Shown here: positions 1 through 4,666 of the stretch, in pieces | Layout of the letters: every line of letters begins with the position of its first letter | Position numbering within the stretch: position 1 is the first letter of the stretch | NCBI GenBank assembly: GCA_039029915.1 | Contig: JBCCFD010000523.1 | Coordinates: 1 to 5,096, forward strand | Length of the DNA stretch: 5,096 bases | Reading direction: 5' to 3' | Source of the DNA: QQUD01 sp039029915 | Lineage (GTDB): Bacteria > Chloroflexota > Anaerolineae > Promineifilales > Promineifilaceae | Translations under genes and position numbers: made by a program | The notes under the pieces: generated by a model | Seen by the model: the letters and a program-made list of their open reading frames with translations, nothing else | The model's database searches: none | What the model was told of the DNA's origin: nothing

Positions 1-1
1 C

Positions 2-322
2 AAAAATGTGATGGCCCTGTTGACTGCCGAAACGATTGCGCGCTGGTTGGCCTCAGAAATAAAAAACGAAATCGTCAGCTTAGATGAAACAACGATCGAA
101 GATACTTTGGCCTTTACGGAAGATGAAGATCATTATTGCTTTCTATCACGTGATTCGACGTTTTATGATGCTTTAGAACAATTTAACCAATTTGCGGCAA
201 GAGGCAAGAGCTTGGATGCGATTCTGATTACGCATAGTGGAGCAAAGGATCAAAAGCTGCTGGGAATTTTGACGACTTATGATATTCCTCGTTTGCTTGA
301 GGGAGTTGGGTTGGATTCTTAG
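2..322 (+). CDS. CBS-domain protein, C-terminal part (5' end outside the window)
   Basis: The reading frame is open to the left edge, so this is most likely the 3' portion of a longer gene. The GTG at 8 and ATG at 11 are probably internal. The first visible residues (VMALLTAETIARWLA) look like the closing strand and helix of a first CBS domain. After a linker, CFLSRDSTFYDALEQF followed by LDAILITH and LLGILTTYDIPRLLE looks like a second CBS domain, with its usual beta-alpha-beta-beta-alpha order and a closing G-[IV]-[LV]-T-x-x-D-[IL] signature. Tandem CBS (Bateman) modules bind adenine nucleotides and usually regulate a partner protein or domain. No catalytic domain follows, so this could be a stand-alone regulatory protein. 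The ligand is unknown. The gene ends in TAG, and 64 bp separate it from the next gene on the same strand. Confidence 0.7.
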   Translation, partial: KNVMALLTAETIARWLASEIKNEIVSLDETTIEDTLAFTEDEDHYCFLSRDSTFYDALEQFNQFAARGKSLDAILITHSGAKDQKLLGILTTYDIPRLLEGVGLDS

Positions 323-341
323 CTTGGTTTAGGGTGAAGCG

Positions 342-355
342 TTCGACAGGCTCAG
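342..355 (+). repeat. TTCGACAGGCTCAG dispersed-repeat-like sequence
   Basis: TTCGACAGGCTCAG lies in the 64-bp gap between the CBS gene and the DUF4291 gene. From memory, this 14-mer and close variants recur as short intergenic dispersed repeats in many bacterial genomes. Only one copy is visible here, so its repeat status is inference. No strong hairpin forms around it. Confidence 0.3.
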
Positions 356-386
356 GTCCCTAGGCTGGCAGAGTGGATTGATTTAA

Positions 387-581
387 ATGAATTTACAAGT
401 AGCGTCTTACCAAGAACAGAAACAATATTGGCCCCAAAGTGGTCGGCACATTATGGCGCAGTTTGATGATGAGTCGATTGTGGTTTATCAAGCGTATAAG
501 CCGTCGATTGGGCATTTTGCGGCAAAGCACGGCTATTTTGGGGGTGAGTTTAAGTTCTCACGCATGAGTAGGATATTGTAA
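387..581 (+). pseudogene. DUF4291 N-terminal fragment
   Basis: A 64-codon open segment starts at ATG 387 and ends at the TAA inside the hairpin insert. Residues 1-61 match the family N-terminus and the last residues come from the insert. The Shine-Dalgarno sequence is weak (only a GGA in GAGTGGATT upstream). If translated, it would be a short product lacking most of the domain. Confidence 0.6.
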
Positions 582-689
582 ATGGAAGGAAATAGCTCTG
601 GACTTGAATTTGGTAGAATCCTTCCATTTACCAAGGGAACGGAAACTTTACCACTGTGCTTATTTGAAAATTGGTGTTTCCGTTCACCC
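576..689 (+). repeat. 114-bp double-hairpin insert in the DUF4291 gene
   Basis: This segment interrupts an otherwise continuous DUF4291 frame between codons 573-575 (Ile) and 690-692 (Lys of KPNF). It consists of two adjacent inverted repeats. The first pairs TAAATGGAAGGA (579-590) with TCCTTCCATTTA (619-630). Both arms extend to TTG/CCAA with a one-base bulge, giving 576-634 with a 28-nt loop. The second pairs GAACGGAAAC (637-646) with GTTTCCGTTC (676-685), flanked by GG(G)/CCC with a two-base bulge, giving 635-689 with a 29-nt loop. The two hairpins meet exactly and together fill the whole insert. The loops share an order of short words: CTG, then CTT, then an A/T-rich run ending TTGGT. This suggests two diverged copies of one unit. 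There is no obvious target duplication and no coding capacity. A MITE or REP-like doublet is the best guess. Confidence 0.65.
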
Positions 690-737
690 AAGCCTAATTT
701 CTTATGGATGATATATCGCTCAGGGTGAGGGATAAAG

Positions 738-1139
738 GTGGATCAGGAGGTGACGCTGGCGATTCAGTTAAAACGGCCGTTTTTCGATAACCTCCTCAAC
801 CTAGCCGTGCCGTCTTCATATGATCCCCAAATGTATGCCACACGCGAGGCTTGGCAAACGGCCGTTTCTCAATCTGATGTACGCTTGCAGTGGGACCCAG
901 ATCATAACCCATCAGGTGGAAAAGAAGAGCGTCGTGCGATTCAGCTGGGCCTGCGAGGCGAAATGCTTCAGGGGTTCAAAGGGGACGCGATTCTTGCTAT
1001 TGAAGATATTAGCGATTTTGTAGAAGCTCAGCGCCAAAATGTAAAAAATCCTAAATATGTTGGGTTGCTTACACCCGCTGAGGCTGTTTATTCTGTGGCA
1101 AATCAGGATACCGCAAATCGTTTACGGCTGGAATCCTAG
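738..1139 (+). pseudogene. DUF4291 C-terminal fragment, possible re-initiation ORF
   Basis: A 133-codon open segment carries the larger, C-terminal part of the DUF4291 domain, up to its natural end (TAG at 1137-1139). A GTG at 738 lies six bases after GAGGG (727-731). Translation could therefore in principle restart just after the TGA at 726-728 and make a truncated protein. Homology continues upstream across the TGA, so this GTG is not the ancestral start. An automatic annotation would probably list this piece as a separate hypothetical protein. Two ACGGCCGT palindromes lie in it (773-780, 858-865). Confidence 0.6.
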
Positions 1140-1232
1140 ATGTATCAAAAAGAACTTGAACTACTTGGGTACAACGAAAAATGGTTACAAACGGGTATTC
1201 TGACTCCAGAGCGCCTATTAGAGAAGTTCTAA
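1140..1232 (+). CDS. 30-codon ORF directly after the DUF4291 gene, probable gene remnant
   Basis: ATG follows the DUF4291 stop with no spacer (TAGATG), and the frame runs 30 codons to TAA. The product begins MYQKELELLGYNEKWLQ and ends LTPERLLEKF. Its regular charged, amphipathic pattern looks like real coding sequence rather than chance. I do not recognise the family. The stop codon abuts an ACGGCCGT palindrome (1233-1240). It could be an intact micro-protein, but I think it is more likely the N-terminus of a longer protein truncated by the same decay that hit the upstream gene. Confidence 0.35.
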   Translation: MYQKELELLGYNEKWLQTGILTPERLLEKF

Positions 1233-1286
1233 ACGGCCGTTCTCCGCCACCCTACAAGATAATACCTTTGTTCAAAAACCATAAAA

Positions 1287-1358
1287 TCAATTCATAGGCA
1301 ACTCACGCCGTGACGCGAGTCACCTCAATTCATGTCATAGGGCACTTCATCGTTCACC
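1287..1358 (+). repeat. Imperfect tandem direct repeat in the intergenic gap
   Basis: TCAATTCAT occurs at 1287-1295 and again at 1325-1333. Each copy is followed by a related segment (AGGCAACTCAC versus ATAGGGCACTTCA) and then TCACC or TTCACC, giving two loosely similar units of about 35-38 bp. A small hairpin, GTGAC-GCGA-GTCAC (1310-1323), sits at the end of the first unit. The function is unknown. I see no convincing sigma-70 promoter elsewhere in the 1233-1396 gap. Confidence 0.3.
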
Positions 1359-1384
1359 TCTAATCAATCATACTAATCAGAAAC

Positions 1385-1388
1385 GGAG
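1385..1388 (+). promoter_or_regulatory. Shine-Dalgarno GGAG for the small membrane protein
   Basis: GGAG lies eight bases before ATG 1397 and supports that start. No better-placed in-frame start is visible upstream. Confidence 0.6.
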
Positions 1389-1396
1389 ATGAACTT

Positions 1397-1825
1397 ATGA
1401 ATATATCAGCGAAAAATGCGTGGAAACTCGCTATTCTTGGGATGGTTCAGGTAGCCCCTTTTACTTTATTTGCTGTCTATGGCGCGTTTATCATTTGGCC
1501 ATTACTGATTTGGGGATTGGGCATAACGCTGTTTGTTTTTTACATCAAACACGGCCGTAACCAAATGATAAATATCCAAAAGATTAAACGTTTCTGGTTA
1601 GGCTCAATCATTTTTAATAGTTTGGGCGCAATCATGTTACTCCTTTGGGGAATCGTCACTATCATTGAACTTGTGCAGTCAGGAAATTTTCGGCTCGACG
1701 ATGTTCCGGCGACTTTGGGTTGGGTATTGTTACTATTGCCAACGATTTATAATGCCCGCCTTTCCCGGCAAAGTTACATGGCGCTTGGCAATCAAACACC
1801 TAATTTAACCCCAATTGAAAGTTAG
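1397..1825 (+). CDS. Small multi-pass membrane protein of unknown function
   Basis: The product has 142 residues and is strongly hydrophobic. Membrane segments are likely at about residues 10-29, 31-50, 67-92 and a shorter one at 104-120. Between segments two and three is a basic stretch (KHGRNQ ... QKIKR) that would face the cytoplasm by the positive-inside rule. The C-terminal 20 residues (after NARLSRQSY) are polar. There is no signal peptide separate from the first membrane helix, and there are no catalytic or metal-binding motifs. I do not recognise the family. It may resemble small DUF-type inner-membrane proteins of about four helices. Gaps of 164 bp upstream and 190 bp downstream suggest a monocistronic gene. 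One ACGGCCGT copy (1551-1558) is read as H-G-R, within the basic loop. Confidence 0.7.
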   Translation: MNISAKNAWKLAILGMVQVAPFTLFAVYGAFIIWPLLIWGLGITLFVFYIKHGRNQMINIQKIKRFWLGSIIFNSLGAIMLLLWGIVTIIELVQSGNFRLDDVPATLGWVLLLLPTIYNARLSRQSYMALGNQTPNLTPIES

Positions 1826-1841
1826 GTGTTGACGCTGAACT

Positions 1842-1891
1842 AGTAGTCCGCCAAAGATCTTTTGCAAGGTGTGACGATGATGAGGACTACT
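1842..1891 (+). repeat. Inverted repeat AGTAGTCC / GGACTACT
   Basis: A perfect 8-bp inverted repeat (1842-1849 and 1884-1891) encloses 34 bases just after the membrane-protein stop. It sits immediately before the GGTGCACC hairpin. No T-tract follows it. It could be an operator pair or part of an RNA structure at the end of the upstream transcript. Confidence 0.35.
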
Positions 1892-1895
1892 TGAA

Positions 1896-1935
1896 GGTGC
1901 ACCAAACTTACCCGTCAAACCTTGTTTGGTGCACC
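1896..1935 (+). promoter_or_regulatory. 12-bp inverted repeat built on two GGTGCACC palindromes; operator or hairpin
   Basis: GGTGCACCAAAC (1896-1907) and GTTTGGTGCACC (1924-1935) are perfect reverse complements with a 16-base loop. Each arm contains GGTGCACC, itself an 8-bp palindrome. The two palindromes start 32 bp apart, close to three helical turns. In RNA this makes a strong 12-bp stem, but no U-run follows, so it is not a standard Rho-independent terminator. The site lies 27 bp before the predicted -35 of the dinB promoter. It could be a paired operator for that promoter, or a 3'-end stem of the membrane-protein transcript. Confidence 0.45.
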
Positions 1936-1961
1936 ACTAGCCAAAATCACAAATTCCATCA

Positions 1962-2007
1962 TCGGCACGGCATGAAAAATACAGTATGATTAATTCTTAG
2001 CAGGAGG
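1962..2007 (+). promoter_or_regulatory. Predicted sigma-70 promoter and Shine-Dalgarno of the dinB-like operon
   Basis: TATGAT (1985-1990) matches five of six bases of the -10 consensus. TCGGCA (1962-1967) matches four of six of the -35, with the ideal 17-bp spacing. AGGAGG (2002-2007) is a full Shine-Dalgarno sequence eight bases before ATG 2016 and fixes that start. This is the best promoter candidate in the window. Confidence 0.55.
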
Positions 2008-2015
2008 CTGTTGAG

Positions 2016-2534
2016 ATGAAATCATACGATTGGGTTGAGAGAGAGTTTAAGTTTGATTTACCTGCTGGGATGTTTTCGAGTACGGTTGAAAGAGCTAGGG
2101 GCGGACCAGCGCATGCTGAAGACATTGTCCGGGATTTACCAACCGAAGTTTTGATCACACAGCATGATGATGAATGGTCAATTCAAGAAAATATTGGACA
2201 TCTGCTTGATTTAGAAGCCCTTTGGATGAAGCGGCTTGATGAGCTTATGGCCGGGGCTGCTCAATTAACAAGTTGGGATGGTACCAACCAAGCCACATTT
2301 GAAGCAGAGCATAATACCAACTCAATAACCGACATTTTAAGCAGTTTTCGTCGCGCCCGTTTCACGCTTGTTAAAAAGCTAGACTGGCTTGATGCTCCAA
2401 TTGTTGAGCGTTCTGCACTACACCCCCGCTTACAAATTCCAATTCGCACCATTGACCTCGTCTACTTTATCGCTGAACATGACGACTATCATTTCGCTGA
2501 GATTACGCGATTGAAAAGAGCATTGACTGCATGA
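2016..2534 (+). CDS. DinB-like (YfiT-type) putative metalloenzyme
   Basis: The product has 172 residues, the usual size for a DinB four-helix-bundle protein. The three histidines that ligand a divalent metal in this superfamily can be placed. His62 is in WSIQENIGHLLDLE, the typical W-[ST]-x-x-x-x-x-x-H-L helix. His155 and His159 are in AEHDDYHFAEI, the C-terminal H-x-x-x-H. Relatives include thiol-S-transferases (bacillithiol or mycothiol dependent) and many uncharacterised cytoplasmic proteins, so the reaction is open. The start is supported by AGGAGG and a good promoter. The stop overlaps the next start as ATGA (2531-2534), which implies translational coupling with the DUF6282 gene. No ACGGCCGT palindrome occurs in this gene, unlike its neighbours. 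Confidence 0.85.
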   Translation: MKSYDWVEREFKFDLPAGMFSSTVERARGGPAHAEDIVRDLPTEVLITQHDDEWSIQENIGHLLDLEALWMKRLDELMAGAAQLTSWDGTNQATFEAEHNTNSITDILSSFRRARFTLVKKLDWLDAPIVERSALHPRLQIPIRTIDLVYFIAEHDDYHFAEITRLKRALTA

Positions 2535-3451
2535 CGCACCCAATCCCAAGTCAACTTGCTAGAGAGTTAGTCAAAGAGGCATACGACATGCACATCCACA
2601 GTGGTCCTGACGTGATCCAGCGGATTGGGCACGATATTGAGATTGCTGAAAAGTTTCGTGAAGTGGGGCTTGGTGGGTTTGTCATCAAATCCCATTATTC
2701 TTCGACGGCAGGACGAGCTGCTTTGGCCCGTGAAATGGTATCCGATGTGAAGGTGATGGGGGCGATTTGTCTCAATCAAGCGATTGGGGGCATGAATGCG
2801 CTAGCCGTGGAGATGGCGGCCCGAGAGGGTACCAAAGTGGTTTGGTTTCCCACGGTTGATGCTGAAAACGAGCCGGTGGGGCGACAGGCGCCTGTGCCGG
2901 GTGCCAATATCCCGTTTTGGGCCCATATGCAGCATCAGCTGAGGCGTGAGGGGGTTTTTAGTGAAGCGGTGAAGGTAGTTGACGAAGAGATGAATCTACT
3001 GCCAGAAGTAACGGCCGTATTGCGCTCTATCGCTAAACATGATCTGATTCTTGCTACAGCCCATCTGAGCCGAGACGAAATCTTTGCCGTTGTGGATGCG
3101 GCCTTGGATGCTGGGGTTAAACGAATCACCATTACCCATCCCGAATTTCCAACCCAAAACTTGTCACCCGTTGACCAAGCCGCCCTGGCGGAGCGGGGCG
3201 CTTTTTTAGAACACTGCATTGCCTCAATTTTTTTTAAGAAATACACGTGGGAGACCGTTTTTGAAAACATTCGGTATACGGGGATTAAGCAAGTATATTT
3301 TGCCAGTGATCTAGGCCAACCCAGCAAGCCGCCCGTTGAAGATGGCCTAGCGATTGCGGCGGATATGGGTCTGGCGGCTGGGTTTTCAAAAGATGAGGTC
3401 CACCAGATGATTGTGCACAATTCACGTCGTCTGGTGGAGGGCAAAGGATAG
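2531..3451 (+). CDS. DUF6282-family metal-dependent hydrolase-like protein (amidohydrolase-like TIM barrel)
   Basis: The product has 306 residues. Near the N-terminus YDMHIHSGPD gives the D19-x-H21-x-H23 strand-1 metal motif. K53-S54-H55 (VIKSHY) follows at the second strand. LNQAIGGMN (81-89) and VVWFPTVDA (103-111) are typical family blocks. His178 (ATAHLS), His203 (ITHPEFP) and Asp260 (ASDLGQ) sit where further metal ligands and the catalytic aspartate of amidohydrolase/PHP-like barrels fall. All the expected ligands are present, so the enzyme looks active; the substrate is not known. It is probably cytoplasmic, with no signal peptide. ATG 2531 overlaps the dinB-like stop by four bases and has only a weak purine-rich SD (AAAAGAG), consistent with coupling. 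The C-terminus (NSRRLVEG) resembles the closing N-x-R/A-x-x-L segment of amidohydrolases. Confidence 0.85.
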   Translation: MTHPIPSQLARELVKEAYDMHIHSGPDVIQRIGHDIEIAEKFREVGLGGFVIKSHYSSTAGRAALAREMVSDVKVMGAICLNQAIGGMNALAVEMAAREGTKVVWFPTVDAENEPVGRQAPVPGANIPFWAHMQHQLRREGVFSEAVKVVDEEMNLLPEVTAVLRSIAKHDLILATAHLSRDEIFAVVDAALDAGVKRITITHPEFPTQNLSPVDQAALAERGAFLEHCIASIFFKKYTWETVFENIRYTGIKQVYFASDLGQPSKPPVEDGLAIAADMGLAAGFSKDEVHQMIVHNSRRLVEGKG

Positions 3452-3458
3452 ACCCTCA

Positions 3459-4040
3459 ATGCGCCAAGATGCACCATTTGAAAATGAATTAACGGCGTTA
3501 ATTCTTGCGTCTCCAATCGTACTGCCTATTCTACAAGCGGCTCGAGCGGTTGATTTGCCAGATTGGTATGTGGGAGCCGGCTTGTTGCGGAATATGGTGT
3601 GGGACCATCTGCATGATTATGAGATGCCGACCCCTTTGAATGATGTGGATGTCGCCTTTTTTGATCCTCATGATTTAAGGCGAGAGCGAGATGCAGAGGC
3701 CAATGCGGCCTTAACGGCCGTAAACCCCCAATTTGAATGGGAAGCCACCAACCAAGCGGCCGTACACACGTGGCATGAAGCGTACTTTGGCTACTCGGTG
3801 GACCCGTACCGCTCTACTGAAGACGGGGTGGCTGGCTGGCCGGAAACAGCAACGGCCGTGGCTGTTCGCCTCCTGCCGAATGATTCATTGAAAATTTTCG
3901 CGCCGTGTGGTCTTTCCGACCTGTTTGAACTTAAACTGCGTCGCAATAAGCGCAAAGTGACGCTCGAAGAGTTTCGGCAACGGTATCACAAAAAGGAAAT
4001 CAATAAGAAATGGCCCCGCGTAACCTTTATCGATGGCTAA
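3459..4040 (+). CDS. Nucleotidyltransferase-like protein, COG3575 / NTP_transf_6 type
   Basis: From ATG 3459 the product has 193 residues, the normal size for this family. The hallmark block runs from about residue 36: W-Y-V-G-A-G-L-L-R-N (36-45), then VWDHLH, then LNDVDVAFFD (60-69). Asp62 and Asp64 form the D-x-D pair expected to bind metal and nucleotide. Further blocks are EATNQAAVH, the GYSVDPYRSTEDGVAGWPETATAVAVR region, and the C-terminal FAPCGLSDLFELKLRRN. I chose 3459 over an in-frame ATG at 3411 because the extra residues (MCTIHVVWWR...) are a shadow of the upstream gene end. AAAGGA (3443-3448) precedes 3459 by ten bases, and the gap to the previous stop is then only seven bases. 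It is the third gene of the operon. The reaction is unknown. Three of the window's ACGGCCGT-type palindromes fall here (3714 and 3852 exact, 3756 with one mismatch). Confidence 0.82.
   Translation: MRQDAPFENELTALILASPIVLPILQAARAVDLPDWYVGAGLLRNMVWDHLHDYEMPTPLNDVDVAFFDPHDLRRERDAEANAALTAVNPQFEWEATNQAAVHTWHEAYFGYSVDPYRSTEDGVAGWPETATAVAVRLLPNDSLKIFAPCGLSDLFELKLRRNKRKVTLEEFRQRYHKKEINKKWPRVTFIDG
3486..3504 (+). repeat. Perfect 19-bp odd palindrome near the start of the nucleotidyltransferase gene
   Basis: GAATTAACG, a central G, and CGTTAATTC form a perfect 9+1+9 inverted repeat 27 bp after the predicted start codon. The core AACGGCGTT is the over-represented AACGGCCGTT with one C missing. It is coding (E-L-T-A-L-I), so selection on protein also applies. 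Confidence 0.5.
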
Positions 4041-4084
4041 AATGGCGCTTTTTTCAGTGGGATATCGGTAATGAACCCGTTCAT

Positions 4085-4591
4085 ATGATTCGGCCAAACC
4101 TGGCTAATATCCCCCAGTGTGCATTGCCCGATGGTTATCAACTGCGCCCCTATCAGGCCGGTGATGAGCACCACTGGCGCGAGATTCACCTCAAAGCTGA
4201 CACGTTGAATTTGTTTCCCCCAGAGATGTTTGCGCAGCAGTTTGGCAACGATACGGCCGTTTTGCAAGCGCGCCAGTTCTACTTAATCAATCCACAGGAT
4301 GAGGTTGTAGGGACGGCGTCTGCTTGGTGGGATGACGAGGTGTGGGGGAAGGTGCACTGGGTGGCCATTGTGCCTGAGGAGCAGGGGCGCGGCCTGGCAA
4401 AGCCGCTGTTAACGGCCGTTCTCAACACGCTCCAAAACCTAGGTCACAAAAAAGCGAAGTTAGAAACCGGCTCAGGCCGGCTTCCAGCCGTTAATCTTTA
4501 TTTGAGTTATGGGTTTGAACCGGATGTGAAATCGGATTATGATGCGTTTGTTTGGCGGGTGGTTAAGTTTCAGTTGAGAAACGGCCGTTAG
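4085..4591 (+). CDS. GNAT-family N-acetyltransferase
   Basis: From ATG 4085 the product has 168 residues, a standard single GNAT domain. LPDGYQLRPYQAGDEHHWREIH (14-35) is the first strand and helix. VVGTASAWWDDEVWGKVHWVAIVPEEQGRGLAKPLL (74-109) contains strand 4 and motif A, with the acetyl-CoA pyrophosphate loop Q100-G-R-G-L-A105. VNLYLSYGFEP (136-146) is motif B, with the usual Y-x-x-x-G-F. The acceptor substrate cannot be predicted. An in-frame ATG at 4010 with AAGGA 12 bases upstream would add 25 residues and overlap the nucleotidyltransferase gene by 31 bp. I prefer 4085 because family members, as I recall them, begin M-[IV]-R-P just before the domain, but the SD there is weak. The last codons (N-G-R-stop) lie on an ACGGCCGT palindrome. 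It is the last gene of the operon. Confidence 0.8.
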   Translation: MIRPNLANIPQCALPDGYQLRPYQAGDEHHWREIHLKADTLNLFPPEMFAQQFGNDTAVLQARQFYLINPQDEVVGTASAWWDDEVWGKVHWVAIVPEEQGRGLAKPLLTAVLNTLQNLGHKKAKLETGSGRLPAVNLYLSYGFEPDVKSDYDAFVWRVVKFQLRNGR

Positions 4592-4605
4592 GGTCAATGA
4601 ATAAG

Positions 4606-4634
4606 GTTTGGTTGCTAGATTTATCTAACCAAAC
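4606..4634 (+). terminator. Hairpin between convergent genes
   Basis: GTTTGGTT (4606-4613) pairs with AACCAAAC (4627-4634). Alternatively, GTTTGGT pairs with ACCAAAC and TAGA with TCTA inside, leaving a TGC bulge and a small loop. It lies 15 bp after the GNAT stop and before the end of the opposite gene. There is no clear T-run on either strand, so it may act as a bidirectional 3'-end stem rather than a classic terminator. Confidence 0.45.
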
Positions 4635-4666
4635 ACAAAGGAGATGCCCCTATTTGAGGAAATTAT

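Larger units (their letters stand above)
387..1139 (+). pseudogene. DUF4291-family gene, disrupted by an insert and a nonsense codon
   Basis: Two open segments in the same frame (387-581 and 738-1139) together give one DUF4291 protein. The N-terminal part has the family's WPQSGRHI, DDESIVVYQAY, FAAKHGYFGGEFK and SRMS blocks. The C-terminal part has VTLAIQLKR, VRLQWDPDHNPSGGK, ERRAIQLGLRG and the IEDIS block. Between them, codons 690-725 still read KPNFLWMIYRSG, the conserved continuation. Removing 576-689 gives about 212 codons, close to the family's usual length as I recall it. Two lesions are visible: a 114-bp, frame-preserving insert that brings in TAA at 579-581, and TGA at 726-728 where the family normally has Trp (SGWG). 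The conserved Trp of SRMSW is also Arg (AGG, 570-572). The biochemical function of DUF4291 is not established. The gene is probably inactive, although the remainder is well preserved, which suggests recent decay. Confidence 0.85.

Noticed and set aside
576..689. Self-splicing intron or intein in DUF4291
   Set aside because: Only 114 bp, with an in-frame stop and no intron core or intein motifs; much too short for either.
726..728. TGA read as Trp (alternative genetic code)
   Set aside because: The dinB-like gene ends in TGA at 2532-2534 with a normal family C-terminus, and Trp is TGG throughout the window.
738..1139. A separate intact gene starting at GTG 738
   Set aside because: Conserved DUF4291 sequence continues upstream of it across the TGA in the same frame, so it is a fragment.
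3411..3458. Upstream start for the nucleotidyltransferase gene
   Set aside because: The added residues are a frame-shifted reading of the DUF6282 3' end. ATG 3459 has a better-placed SD and gives the family's usual length.
2935..3516. 193-codon open frame on the minus strand
   Set aside because: It lies opposite the DUF6282 gene, which has all its family motifs. The minus-strand product is Ser/Arg-rich without recognisable domains, typical of a shadow frame.
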